Assembly: GCF_008923245.1 (NCBI RefSeq) | Contig: NZ_WBOS01000024.1 | Span: 1 to 51,802, forward strand | Direction of reading: 5' to 3' | DNA: 51,802 bases | Source: Cytobacillus depressus | GTDB lineage: Bacteria > Bacillota > Bacilli > Bacillales > Cytobacillaceae | Shown: piece by piece, positions 33,345 to 42,069 of the stretch | How positions within the stretch are numbered: position 1 is the stretch's first letter | Layout of the letters: every line of letters starts with the position of its first letter | The notes under the pieces: model-generated | Seen by the model: the letters and a program-made list of their open reading frames with translations, nothing else | The model's database searches: none | What the model was told of the DNA's origin: nothing | Made by a program: the position numbers and the translations under genes

Positions 33345-33845
33345 ATGGATGGAAATTTTTTTGCTAACTATAAAGATTTTATTATTTACCCTTTGGAAAA
33401 AGATAATCCGAAAGAATTTGATCCTCAAGATTATGCTACACATTATATTCTCACGTTGTCACTATATGATTCTCTTGTATCAAATTGGGGAGAAGCAAAT
33501 AAATATGAAGTAGACGTAAAAAAAAGTATTGAAAAGGTATTAAAAGAATTCAATAATACCCAGAAAGGGAGTTATCACCTTCAATTACTTGAACTTGAAA
33601 GTGATAAATCGTATTTTGTCCTGTCACTATCATGTAAAACTAAAATTGAAAATTCGGAAGCAAATGATCGCATTTCTTACATCATCGATAAGATCATTTC
33701 AAATCCTTTTTATGTTGGTCAATCTTGGTACCGGCTTATCGGTGATAAAGGAAGAATTACACGTAAACTCTTCTGCTTTTCATTCAAAGAATATACACAT
33801 GTTATAGAGGAGAATGAAGTTGCTAGGCTTTCTACTCTGGCATGA
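33345..33845 (+). CDS. Hypothetical protein, 166 aa
   Basis: A soluble protein with a beta-rich middle (SYHLQLLELESDKSYFVLSL) and basic C-terminal part (DKGRITRKLFCFSFKEY). No signal peptide or membrane segment. AGAAGG lies upstream of ATG 33345. I do not recognise a family, and the flanks give no clue. It ends shortly before debris and a hairpin. Confidence 0.7.
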   Translation: MDGNFFANYKDFIIYPLEKDNPKEFDPQDYATHYILTLSLYDSLVSNWGEANKYEVDVKKSIEKVLKEFNNTQKGSYHLQLLELESDKSYFVLSLSCKTKIENSEANDRISYIIDKIISNPFYVGQSWYRLIGDKGRITRKLFCFSFKEYTHVIEENEVARLSTLA

Positions 33846-34530
33846 ACACATCAACATAGTAGGACGTTATTCGCTCCCATACTTCCTGAGGGATCAGAGA
33901 TGGCCGATTATGTACATTAACACATGGACCAGATAACATAACCGAATAACATTAAAAAGGAATCCTATGCCCGCTAAATTCATAGGATTCCTAGTGTCCG
34001 CCAATACTTAATGCATGTTGGTTCCATTGCTACACTAGCATTAAGTGATACTGTTTCAGGGCTTAATAATGTATTACATCCTACCCCGCCATTAAGCATT
34101 CAGAAGATGATACTAGAACAAGTTGTTCTTTATTTTAATTCTTCCTTAAATTAACCTCTCTTTAATATAAACATCAGATCTACGATTAGTTATGTAGTTT
34201 TAAACTCCTTTTGCTTTATGTATTTCCGTGATCCTTATGCCATTAAAGCGCTCGATTCTTGAATAAGCATCTACCTACTTTTAGCTGTTTTGCTGAAGAT
34301 CATTAATAAAGGAAAGCACCCATTAGAGTTTAAGTGAACTAATTTACAATGTACATTTCCATTGAAGAACGACAACAATCTCATTTATTTTAGACTTTAA
34401 AAATGTATAACCCCGTCCTAATAATAGGACAGGGTTAACGTAAAGTTGTTTAATTTTTGATAAAAACAACTTCACCGGTCTTAAAACTTGCCAATAAAAT
34501 CGTTTAGAACTAGGTTACTTCGGTATGAAG
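33846..34530. other. Gene-free stretch with remnants
   Basis: A hairpin at 33956-33991 (AGGAATCCTATG / CATAGGATTCCT). A short coding-like frame at 34011-34154 (GSIATLALSDTVSGLNNVLH) has no ribosome binding site and is probably a gene fragment. Degenerate repeat copies occur at about 34246-34275 and 34300-34330, and a second GGGTTAA / GTTGTTTAATTTTTGAT repeat at 34408-34460. Confidence 0.5.
34408..34460. repeat. GGGTTAA / GTTGTTTAATTTTTGAT repeat, copy 2
   Basis: TAACCCCGTCCTA and TAGGACAGGGTTA form a hairpin followed by AAGTTGTTTAATTTTTGAT, as at 19037-19110. It may also terminate the leftward VOC gene. Confidence 0.5.
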
Positions 34531-34914
34531 TTACTTCTGCACTATCTGAATAAGGTTGCCGCAAGTATCATCGAATACAGCTATTGTGATTTGGCCCATT
34601 TTTGTCGGTTCCATAGTAAACTTTACGCCTTTTTCCAGTAATCGTTTGTACTCTTTGTGAATATCTGCAACGCCAAACATTGTTGCTGGGATGCCATCGG
34701 CAACTATCTTCTTTTGGTACTCCTTTGCGGCAGGATGGTTATTCGGTTCGAGCAAAAGCTCGGTACCGACTTGATCATCGGGAGTAACAAGGGCTATCCA
34801 CCTAAATTCTCCAACTGGAATGTCATGTTTTTTTACAAAGCCCAGCTTTTCTGTATAAAACTCCAATGCCTTGTCTTGATCTTGAACGAAGATACTGGTA
34901 ACAATGATTTTCAT
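34531..34914 (-). CDS. VOC-superfamily (glyoxalase-like) protein
   Basis: A 127-residue vicinal oxygen chelate protein: VTSIFVQDQDKALEFYTEKL opening the first module, GTELLLEPN closing it, and DIHKEYKRLLEKGVKFTMEP with DDTCGNLIQIVQ in the second. Substrate unknown. ATG 34914 is chosen because AAAGGAGGC lies upstream, although 11 nt away. It is about 100 nt downstream of the ArsR-type regulator on the same strand and is probably controlled by it. Confidence 0.87.
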   Translation of the reverse strand: MKIIVTSIFVQDQDKALEFYTEKLGFVKKHDIPVGEFRWIALVTPDDQVGTELLLEPNNHPAAKEYQKKIVADGIPATMFGVADIHKEYKRLLEKGVKFTMEPTKMGQITIAVFDDTCGNLIQIVQK

Positions 34915-35016
34915 AATGTTATTGCCTCCTTTGATATTTTCGAGGTATGGTACTCTGCTAACAATCTGGCTCCAAGCAGAAAAACCATACATTCGTCAGA
35001 AGTTTTTTTAATAAAA

Positions 35017-35295
35017 TTACTCTATCCATCCCTTCAGCAAATTTTTAAGTGGTTCATTGTTGAATATAAGTACTCGATATTTTCCCTTTCGTTTTGATTT
35101 TACGAGCCCAGCATCTTCCAATGCAGAAAGATGTTTAGCTATCGCCTGTCGCGAAATGGAAAGGTCGTGCTTCATAATGAGACGTATCGTAAGTTCATAC
35201 AACGTGAGCTCGTTACGTTCGGATAGTTCGTCTAATATAAGCCGCCGAGTCGAATCGCCAAGTGCTTTGAATATAGCGTCTTTGTCCCAATTCAT
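35017..35295 (-). CDS. ArsR-type winged-helix regulator
   Basis: A 92-residue DNA-binding protein. AIFKALGDSTRRLILDELSE opens the ArsR fold, SISRQAIAKHLSALEDAGLV is the recognition region and KRKGKYRVLIF the wing. No metal-binding Cys pair is evident, so it is not a classical metal sensor. The start is ATG 35295, exactly where the promoter predicts transcript start, so the mRNA may be leaderless. The frame open to 35331 would run through the promoter and operator and is rejected. Confidence 0.87.
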   Translation of the reverse strand: MNWDKDAIFKALGDSTRRLILDELSERNELTLYELTIRLIMKHDLSISRQAIAKHLSALEDAGLVKSKRKGKYRVLIFNNEPLKNLLKGWIE

Positions 35296-35301
35296 ATATC
35301 G

Positions 35302-35331
35302 AGTATAAGCAACTCTACGGTTGCTTGTCAA
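35302..35331 (-). promoter_or_regulatory. Promoter of the ArsR-VOC unit
   Basis: TTGACA (35326-35331) and TATACT (35302-35307) on the minus strand, spacer 18 bp. The -10 ends six nt before the ATG, placing +1 at or next to its A. Confidence 0.75.
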
Positions 35332-35353
35332 ATATAAGCAACTGTAGAGTTGC
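35309..35353. promoter_or_regulatory. Paired palindromic operators in the ArsR promoter
   Basis: GCAACTCTACGGTTGC (35309-35324) lies between the -35 and -10; GCAACTGTAGAGTTGC (35338-35353) lies just upstream of the -35. Both are preceded by TATAA, and their starts are 29 bp apart. They are the expected size for a dimeric winged-helix repressor and imply autoregulation. Confidence 0.75.
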
Positions 35354-35473
35354 GTGACAAAGGAATCGTATCATGCAATCTTAACAAGACTCAGAGGAAT
35401 CACTACAAATACAATTGGCTTTAAAGATTTTTAGACTATTAAATAAAAACTTTATGAAGAAATGAAATAGTTA

Positions 35474-35503
35474 AGAGCCCGTCAAAAATTATTTTGAGGG
35501 GCT
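35474..35503. terminator. Hairpin downstream of the small membrane pseudogene
   Basis: GAGCCC and GGGCTC with inner TCAAAA / TTTTGA form a long stem. No T-run follows. Confidence 0.45.
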
Positions 35504-35526
35504 CCAAAACAAAAGGTTTATCAACG

Positions 35527-35710
35527 TTATGATGCAACTTGTTCAGTTCTATTTTTAGAACCACTATAATTATTTGTGACCACACTTACAAAGATCATAC
35601 CAATTATATTTATAGTAAGTGCTATGATCCCACCTTCAAGCGGGAATTTGAAGAATAGCGGCAATACCAGCAAGGAACGGAATGATCGCCAAAATTTTGA
35701 TCAGTTTCAA
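35527..35710 (-). pseudogene. Small membrane protein gene with +1 frameshift
   Basis: TTG 35710 follows AAAAGGAGG and begins MKLIKILAIIPFLAGIAAIL, then stops early (TGA) after IPA. In the next frame a continuing sequence FPLEGGIIALTINIIGMIFV and a polar tail run to TAA at 35527. The total of 184 nt is one more than a multiple of three, so one inserted base breaks a roughly 60-residue two-helix protein. A sequencing error is also possible. Family not recognised. Confidence 0.6.
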
Positions 35711-35855
35711 AATACATCCTCCTTTTATTCTCTTAAAAGTATCTTTTACTAGCATTGATAGCACTTAAAAATATGCAAAGACAGATTGGTTTTTAAAATT
35801 ATAAAAAATATTACGGAAATTTAAATAAAAATGTTTTCGTATATTTAAATTATCT

Positions 35856-36833
35856 TTACTTTGTTCTTAATAATGGAACCTCCTTGCCATTAAATCCAGT
35901 AGCAATGATGGTTACTATAATCTCATCTTTTAAGTTTTCGTTAATGACAGAACCGAAAATCATATTTAACTCGTGGCTTGAAGTAGAAGTAACAATGTTT
36001 GCTGCCTCTTGTACTTCATATAGACTTAAATTGGTGCCCCCTGTGACTTTCATTAGCACACCTTGAACTCCATCAATAGAAGTGCCAAGTAACGGGCTGG
36101 AAATAGCTCTCTTTGCAGCTTCAGCAGCACGGTCTTTACCTGCTGCGCTACCAATTCCTATTAAGGCAGATCCTTTATTGGACATGATCGTTTGTACATC
36201 AGCAAAATCAATGTTGATTAATCCTGGTACAGCTATTAAATCGGAAATACCTTGGATACTTTGACGAAGAATATTATCCACTTCTCGAAATGCTTCGACT
36301 ATGGGTGTATTTTTATGTATAATCTCCAATAAACGATCGTTTGGAATAACAATTAATGTGTCCACTGCTTTCTTCATTAAGGCGATTCCGATTGCCGCTT
36401 GTTTTGCACGTTTACGGCCCTCAAACGAAAATGGGAGTGTAACGATTCCAATGGTCAGTATGCCAAGATCACGGGCAATTTGAGCTATAGCAGGGGCAGC
36501 ACCCGTACCTGTACCGCCGCCCATTCCTGCTGTAACAAATACCATGTCAGTGCCTTTTAATACTTCTTGGATCTGCCCTTTGCTTTCTTTTACTGCTTTT
36601 TTACCTACTTCTGGATTTGCCCCTGATCCTAATCCTTTTGTCAATGTTGCACCGATTTGTATCTTGATCTCTGCTTTTAATAAATTAAGAACTTGCGCAT
36701 CTGTATTAACAGCAATATATTCTACACCCTGAACTCCATGCTCGATCATACGGTTAATAGCGTTATTCCCTCCTCCGCCAACACCGATTACTTTAATGTT
36801 GACTAATGAGTTTACTCTTGTATCAATCTCCAT
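35856..36833 (-). CDS. ftsZ: FtsZ paralogue lacking the C-terminal tail
   Basis: A 325-residue tubulin-like GTPase clearly related to Bacillus FtsZ. The GTP-binding loops are intact: VIGVGGGGNNAINRM, then TAGMGGGTGTGAAPAIAQIA; the catalytic T7 motif is GLINIDFADV. It stops soon after the globular core with NGKEVPLLRTK. The flexible linker and the conserved C-terminal peptide that binds FtsA, SepF and EzrA are missing; normal Bacillus FtsZ is about 380 residues. It has its own AGGAGG ribosome binding site and is not next to ftsA or other dcw genes, so it is a second copy. It may co-polymerise with or modulate the main FtsZ. Confidence 0.92.
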   Translation of the reverse strand: MEIDTRVNSLVNIKVIGVGGGGNNAINRMIEHGVQGVEYIAVNTDAQVLNLLKAEIKIQIGATLTKGLGSGANPEVGKKAVKESKGQIQEVLKGTDMVFVTAGMGGGTGTGAAPAIAQIARDLGILTIGIVTLPFSFEGRKRAKQAAIGIALMKKAVDTLIVIPNDRLLEIIHKNTPIVEAFREVDNILRQSIQGISDLIAVPGLINIDFADVQTIMSNKGSALIGIGSAAGKDRAAEAAKRAISSPLLGTSIDGVQGVLMKVTGGTNLSLYEVQEAANIVTSTSSHELNMIFGSVINENLKDEIIVTIIATGFNGKEVPLLRTK

Positions 36834-37016
36834 CTTATCGTTCCTCCTAGTTCATCGAAATTACCTTTTTTTAAACTATTCATTCAAATTTCTGAAGCAC
36901 TTATTTCTTTTATTTAGGCTGTGTTAAATTTGCCTGTTGGTTAAAAAATCAACAATGCTCTTTAACTTAGCTTTTATTAAAAAAATCATTTTCTTTTATT
37001 TAGATATCTAGCAATG

Positions 37017-37078
37017 AAAAAGGCATTGTCGTTAGCAGTCCCGTAAAGGAAGTTGCTAAAGACAATGCCTTTCATTGA
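37017..37078. terminator. Long imperfect hairpin
   Basis: AAAGGCATTGTC and GACAATGCCTTT, extended by TTAGCA / TTGCTAA, with loop near 37040. Runs on both sides suggest a bidirectional terminator for the leftward deaminase region. Confidence 0.65.
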
Positions 37079-37197
37079 ATCTTACGACTATTCACTGAAA
37101 AGTCGGAAGGATTCGACACCCAAAAAAGGGAATCCCTACTTCTAATTCTAAGATATTTCCATCCTTAATTCAATTTACATATACTAATATGCTAACA

Positions 37198-37300
37198 TAG
37201 GAAAAACTGCGACAAGCCGAAGGCAGACACTAAATACCCCGCTAGATTTTTTTGGCACGGATTTTTCTCCTCTTTTGCTCGAAAAAATAATAGTTAAGTC
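37198..37300 (-). pseudogene. Remnant of an MFS exporter gene start
   Basis: ACAAGCCGAAGGCAGACACTA and TGGCACGGATTTTTCTCCTC closely match 41281-41300 and 41430-41448 of the intact MFS gene, with the part between deleted. It lies downstream of the first deaminase as the intact MFS lies downstream of the deaminase fragment at 41450. Confidence 0.7.
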
Positions 37301-37327
37301 TTCTTGAAAATGGTTTATTCATCATAC

Positions 37328-38557
37328 TTATTTTGAATCAAGAGAACCTGAAACGATTTCTCCTTTGAACATCGTTGCTACACGATTTGATCTTCGTGCA
37401 ACGGCTTCGGCGGAACAAGAAGCTTCAACAAACACAATACTCGCTTCGTCCCCAATTTGCGGCCAAACTTGATTTCCTTCAGAATTAAGCGGTGTTTTTC
37501 CATCGGTAATAAACTGGAGCGTTGGTGCTAAAGAACGTTCATCTGCCCATCTTGAAATCTCCGCCAAACGACCAGCTCGTTCTAAAACGTCCCCATTTCC
37601 AAATGGTGACCAAACATCAAAAATATTATCACATCCAACGGCAACCGATACACCTTTCCTGTGTAATAAGCCAACAGGCGGAAACCTTCTATTAAGAGGA
37701 ACACTCGTAATAATGGTGATTCCTGAATCAGCCAATAGTTCTGCCATTTCTTCAGCTTCAGATGGAGGAATATCCCCAAGTGCAAATGCATGACTAATCG
37801 CCACTTTACCTTGAAGACCTGCTTCTTTCGTTAACTGCACCAATCTCTTTATTGTAAAGATACCTAAATGATCCCCGTCATGCAAATGTAAATCAATCCC
37901 CGCATTTTCTGTTGCAGCAAGTTCAACCATCAGTTGTAAAGATGCTTCAATATCGCCATCAACGGTTGCAGGATCTACGCCACCTACAAAGCTCGCTCCT
38001 TGACGGAGAGCCTCTCTTACTAAATCTTTTGACCTCGTACGCAATAAACCGTGTTGTGGAAAGGCAACTATTTCATAAGATATCTTTCCTTCAAACGTTT
38101 GCAACGCTTTATGAACTTCTTCAAAATTCTTCAAGCCAACCTCAGGGTAAATATCAACATGTGTACGTACGTGGGTTACTCCGGATTTCAAATAAATATC
38201 AAGCAACTTTTCCGCACGTTCCTGAGTAGTAGTTTCTAAGTTAGGAAGAACACCTTTCTCAATTTCAAGTCGTTCAAAAATATTGTTAACAGGTGTTACT
38301 GAACGCCATCGGACACCCAGCAATGTTTTATCTAAATGACAATGTTTTTCTATAAAAGATGGAAGAACCAACAATTGTTTCACATCTTTTTTTGGTAAAT
38401 CGTCTGTAATAGTTTCATCAGAAGATACGATCTTCGCAATTTTCCCGTCCTTGATCAAAAGATGGTAACATTCCGTATTTGTACCCGTTATGACGCCATT
38501 TTCAACGTCGTAACCACTCTCTAATCGTGCATTTGTTAGCCAAAAAATAGAACTCAT
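37328..38557 (-). CDS. Cytosine-deaminase-like amidohydrolase, copy 1
   Basis: A 409-residue metal-dependent hydrolase of the amidohydrolase superfamily, closest in layout to CodA-type deaminases. Metal-site motifs are EKHCHLDKT (HxH), IDLHLHDGDHLG (third His), AISHAFAL (fourth His) and VGCDNIFDVW (Asp). It probably removes an amino group from a pyrimidine-like or related nitrogen heterocycle in the cytoplasm; the substrate is not predictable. ATG 38557 follows AAAGGG. It is 105 nt downstream of its paralogue (38663-39889) on the same strand, so the two may form one transcript. Confidence 0.88.
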   Translation of the reverse strand: MSSIFWLTNARLESGYDVENGVITGTNTECYHLLIKDGKIAKIVSSDETITDDLPKKDVKQLLVLPSFIEKHCHLDKTLLGVRWRSVTPVNNIFERLEIEKGVLPNLETTTQERAEKLLDIYLKSGVTHVRTHVDIYPEVGLKNFEEVHKALQTFEGKISYEIVAFPQHGLLRTRSKDLVREALRQGASFVGGVDPATVDGDIEASLQLMVELAATENAGIDLHLHDGDHLGIFTIKRLVQLTKEAGLQGKVAISHAFALGDIPPSEAEEMAELLADSGITIITSVPLNRRFPPVGLLHRKGVSVAVGCDNIFDVWSPFGNGDVLERAGRLAEISRWADERSLAPTLQFITDGKTPLNSEGNQVWPQIGDEASIVFVEASCSAEAVARRSNRVATMFKGEIVSGSLDSK

Positions 38558-38662
38558 CTTATATCTACCCTTTCTATATATATATTGTAGAATGTGGTGA
38601 GAATAAAAATTTACTAATTCACCGATTTAAAGGATTTATGCCTTTAATCCAAAGATTTATTC

Positions 38663-39889
38663 TTATTTAAGTGCCCCAGCGACTATATTTCCTTTAAATA
38701 AAACAGCTATTCTTTTTGCTCTTCTAGCAACAGCTTCAGCTGAACAACTGGCATCAACGAAAACGAAGTCCGCATCGTCTCCTACATTTGGCCAAATACG
38801 TTCTCCTTTTTTATTTAAAGGGGTTACTCCTCCTGTAATAAACCCAAGAGTTTGTCCTAGTGATTGTTCATCACTTAAGCCAAAACGTTCTGCTAACGTC
38901 CCTGCTTTTTCTAAGCTGTCTCCTTTTCCGAAAGGAGACCAATGATCCGTAATGCTGTCATCACCGAGGGAAATTTCTACTCCTTTTTCCTTCAAGAGAG
39001 GAATCGGAATCGTCCTTCCAATAGGAACGGATGATGTAATCGAAATCCCCTGATGAGCGAGTAATTCTGCGACTTCACTCGCTTCTTTAAGCGGGATATC
39101 ACTAAAAGCAAATGCATGGCTTATGGTAACTCTCCCTTGCCATCCAGCTTCATCCGTTAGAAATGCCAATCGCTTAAATGTAAAAATACCAAGATGTCCC
39201 GGGTCATGTATATGAAGGTCAATGTTTGCATTTGCTTCTACGGCAAGTTCCATTACCATTTGTAACGATTTCTCGATATTTTCGTCAATTGATGCAGGAT
39301 CAACTCCACCTACTAATGAGGCTCCGTTTTTTAATGCTTCCCTAACTAGCGAAACTGAATTGCTGCGTAATAATCCGTGCTGTGGGAAAGCGACTATTTC
39401 GACAGCAGCTTTTCCTTTATAAGCTTCCACCGCTTGTAAAGTTGCTTCGAGGTTTTTCAATCCGATTACAGGGTCGACATTGCAATGTGTGCGTATGTGA
39501 GTTGAACCTGAATGTAGCAATAAATCTAATAATTTTTTCGCTCTTTCTTCTGCAACAGGCAATAAGCGTGGGAGTAGTACCTCCTCTTCTTCTAACCTTG
39601 TCATAAGACCCTTAGTTGGAATCGTTGGCGCTTTCCACGGACCTCCGTAATATGTTTTATCAATATGGATGTGCATATCTCTAAATGATGGAAGCATTAA
39701 ATAATTATTCGCATCCCGTTTAGGTAAAGTAGTTTCTAACTTTTTATCAACAAAGACAATTTCATTTATTTTCCCATCTTCAATTCTCAGATGGAAAAGC
39801 TTCGTTTCTGTTCCCGTAACTGTACCATTTTCATAATGGTATCCAGTTTCTAATCTTACATTCGTTAACCAATATGCTATATCTGTCAC
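38663..39889 (-). CDS. Cytosine-deaminase-like amidohydrolase, copy 2
   Basis: A 408-residue paralogue of copy 1, alignable along its full length with the same motifs: RDMHIHIDKT, IDLHIHDPGHLG, TISHAFAF and LGDDSITDHW. Differences around the active-site loops (DPGH versus DGDH, GDDS versus GCDN) suggest a different substrate or activity. GTG 39889 follows AAAGGAGG. The ankyrin remnant and MFS exporter lie upstream on the same strand. Confidence 0.88.
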   Translation of the reverse strand: MTDIAYWLTNVRLETGYHYENGTVTGTETKLFHLRIEDGKINEIVFVDKKLETTLPKRDANNYLMLPSFRDMHIHIDKTYYGGPWKAPTIPTKGLMTRLEEEEVLLPRLLPVAEERAKKLLDLLLHSGSTHIRTHCNVDPVIGLKNLEATLQAVEAYKGKAAVEIVAFPQHGLLRSNSVSLVREALKNGASLVGGVDPASIDENIEKSLQMVMELAVEANANIDLHIHDPGHLGIFTFKRLAFLTDEAGWQGRVTISHAFAFSDIPLKEASEVAELLAHQGISITSSVPIGRTIPIPLLKEKGVEISLGDDSITDHWSPFGKGDSLEKAGTLAERFGLSDEQSLGQTLGFITGGVTPLNKKGERIWPNVGDDADFVFVDASCSAEAVARRAKRIAVLFKGNIVAGALK

Positions 39890-40017
39890 TTTCTTTAGCC
39901 TCCTTTATTTTGAATTGTATTTAATTTTTTCATGCCTCGGCATAGGACTTTTGCCCTTGTTCCCAAAAAAAGCTGCATATGCAGATGATATTTTATAAAA
40001 TAAAGCACCCGTTTGTG

Positions 40018-40207
40018 GAATATCTCCCAACATCTGTATGCTCAAGGAGCTCTTGAACGACATCTACATATCTGTGTTCAGAAGCTGGAATTAGTGCTGT
40101 GCCACCGTATCTGTTTAAAAGCTTTGGGTAGCCCCAGCCTCAATTGTGTGTGTTAAGATTTCTAACTAACCTTCTGCTCCCGCATAAAGAAAAGGATTAT
40201 TTTTCAT
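40018..40207 (-). pseudogene. Ankyrin-repeat gene, 5' fragment
   Basis: ATG 40207 follows GGGGATG and encodes MKNNPFLYAGAEG, then a TAG at codon 14, LEILTHTIEAGA, a frameshift, and LLNRYGGTALIPASEHRYVD and VVQELLEHTDV. This is a typical ankyrin repeat start carrying two lesions. It is cut at about 40025 by a half-copy of the dispersed repeat (AAAGCACCCGTTTGTGGAAT). The stop of the MFS gene lies 8 nt upstream, so it was probably co-transcribed with it. Confidence 0.7.
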
Positions 40208-40215
40208 ATCATCCC

Positions 40216-41433
40216 CTATAGGGCTTGATCCTTTACTCTCCTATTTTCTTGGGGTATTACTCCATTCTTAATCCCTACCCACTTGACTGATACGAAGCTG
40301 CTGACAAGTAGTACGACTGCTCCGAATAGATAAGGCAGGTTGATATGAATATCGAATAACCACCCCGCAAGCACTGGCCCAAAAATTTGTCCGAGACTCA
40401 TATAGGCATTGTTCAACCCTGCTACAAATCCTTGCTCATTTCCAGCTTCCTTCGAAAGTAACGTGTTAATCGTCGGCCGTAATATGTTATTAAATGTGAA
40501 AAACAACATCGTAATTACCATTACATAAAAGAAATTGCCCGAGAATAGCAAGAACACAAGAGATACTGCCGATAGCAAGAGCATGCTGCTAATAATTGGC
40601 TTTTCCCCAAACCTTTGTGTAAGCCGGTTAGTCAGCATCAATTGGTTGAATGTACCGATCAAGGAACAAACCATAAACAAGATGGAAATATCTCTAGTTG
40701 TAAATCCATAGCTCTGAGTAACGAACAACGGGTATATCGCCTCAAAGTGAGTAAGTCCGAATGTAATAGCGAATATCATTAACAATAGGATAAAATAATG
40801 AGATTTAACTGACTGTGCAAGTTGACGAAAAATATTTTCTTTCTTCGGTTTCGATTTCAGATGCATGAGACGAACCTCTCCTGATTGGGATTCCGGTAAT
40901 AATGGTATACAACAGATTACCGCCAAAAGACCAATACTTGCAGACGCGAAGAAAGGAGCCCTAGTTCCAAACTCAGCAAGCAATCCTCCCAAACCCGGAC
41001 CAATAATAAAACCTGATGACATCGAAGCGCCTAGAAATGACATCGCTCTAGGCCTCTGTTCTTCTGTCGTGATATCAACGACATAAGCCATAATGGAGGG
41101 AACCATGGCAGCAGAACCCATACCGCCAATTAATCGTGAAACAAGAAAAAGCGAGAAATCATCTGCAGCAGCAGCCAATAAGTTGGAAATAACGAATAAG
41201 CACAGTCCAACGACAATCATCGGCTTACGTCCGTATTTGTCTGAGAATTCACCAGCAATTGGCGAGAATAAAAACTGTGTCAAGCCGAAGGCGGATACTA
41301 AATATCCTGCTGCTTTTCCGCCTGCTCCGAAATCTATTAGAAGCTCAGGGAGAATCGGAATAACAAGCCCAATGCCAAGCATCGCAAGAAACATATAAGT
41401 CAGTAAAAACGGAAACGCAGATTTTGTTGGCAT
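40216..41433 (-). CDS. MFS drug exporter (DHA1 type)
   Basis: A 405-residue 12-helix major facilitator. The signature after helix 2 is GEFSDKYGRKPMIVVG, and helix 5 holds the antiporter-type motif FIIGPGLGGLLAEFG (motif C), marking a proton-driven drug exporter of the Bmr/NorA/TetA group. ATG 41433 follows AGAGGAG; the frame open to 41529 overlaps the deaminase fragment and lacks a signal. It is downstream of that fragment and upstream of the ankyrin remnant. Confidence 0.9.
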   Translation of the reverse strand: MPTKSAFPFLLTYMFLAMLGIGLVIPILPELLIDFGAGGKAAGYLVSAFGLTQFLFSPIAGEFSDKYGRKPMIVVGLCLFVISNLLAAAADDFSLFLVSRLIGGMGSAAMVPSIMAYVVDITTEEQRPRAMSFLGASMSSGFIIGPGLGGLLAEFGTRAPFFASASIGLLAVICCIPLLPESQSGEVRLMHLKSKPKKENIFRQLAQSVKSHYFILLLMIFAITFGLTHFEAIYPLFVTQSYGFTTRDISILFMVCSLIGTFNQLMLTNRLTQRFGEKPIISSMLLLSAVSLVFLLFSGNFFYVMVITMLFFTFNNILRPTINTLLSKEAGNEQGFVAGLNNAYMSLGQIFGPVLAGWLFDIHINLPYLFGAVVLLVSSFVSVKWVGIKNGVIPQENRRVKDQAL

Positions 41434-41449
41434 GGATTTTTCTCCTCTA

Positions 41450-41707
41450 TTACTCGAAAACAGATGTAATTGTTTCTGTCTTAGAAATGATATTATATTC
41501 TTTACTTGATCCAAGAGAGCCTGAAACAATCTCTCCTTTGAACATCGTAGCTAGTCGTTTCAATCTTCTTGCAATGGCTTCAGCGGAACAAGAAGCTTCA
41601 ACTAACACGACGCTTGCTTCGTCTCCAACTTGCGGCCACATTTGTTCTCTACTATCATTAAGCGGTGTTTTACCACCGGTTAAAACATCTATTTTTTTAG
41701 ATCTCAA
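41450..41707 (-). pseudogene. C-terminal fragment of a third deaminase
   Basis: GGKTPLNDSREQMWPQVGDE, then VEASCSAEAIARRLKRLATM and FKGEIVSGSL match the last 60 residues of the copy 1 deaminase nearly residue for residue. The N-terminal 350 residues are missing. The frame runs past the ancestral stop into the leader of the MFS gene. It is the relic of the deaminase that once preceded this MFS gene. Confidence 0.8.
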
Positions 41708-42023
41708 TACTGTATATTACTGCTCAAGTTGAACCATCCGAATCGGCTCGTTCTTCATGTGATCCTTTTTCGTTTTATACAAATATGCTAGCATAAGACC
41801 AACAATATGAAAAATATATAAAAAGTAAATTTTACTTAAGTTTTTCGTATATTAAAAAGGAATGTTCTCAACGATAGATATCAAACAACTGCAAATTCTC
41901 ATAGAATATGAGCATAGATTGGACTTTTCCATGAATAACTTATTTGTTGAGAGTGAATTTGTTTGAAAAGCTTTCTACTACCAATAAAGCTGATGGCATG
42001 TGGACGATGCGACTGCCCGTCGC
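41708..42023. other. Gene-free stretch
   Basis: AT-rich, no supported gene. AATATGCTAGCATAAGA near 41785 resembles AATATGCTAACATAGGA near 37185, possibly marking the edges of the duplicated block. Confidence 0.4.
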
Positions 42024-42053
42024 AAAAAAGGGGAATGGATTTCACCATTCCCT
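42024..42053 (-). terminator. Terminator of the DUF4822 lipoprotein gene
   Basis: On the minus strand AGGGAATGG pairs with CCATTCCC around TGAAAT, followed by TTTTTT. Confidence 0.8.
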
Positions 42054-42069
42054 TGACGACACGTCAATC

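Larger units (their letters stand above)
36834..37327. other. Intergenic region with terminator and MFS remnant
   Basis: Holds the hairpin at 37017-37078 and, at about 37198-37300, a decayed copy of the start of the MFS gene at 41270-41460. No intact gene is seen. Confidence 0.6.

Noticed and set aside
35296..35331. N-terminal extension of the ArsR-type regulator
   Set aside because: Would be encoded by the -10, spacer and operator; the family normally starts at the MNWDKDAIFKALGD region.
35856..36833. Main division ftsZ of the dcw cluster
   Set aside because: No ftsA or mur genes nearby and the essential C-terminal peptide is missing.
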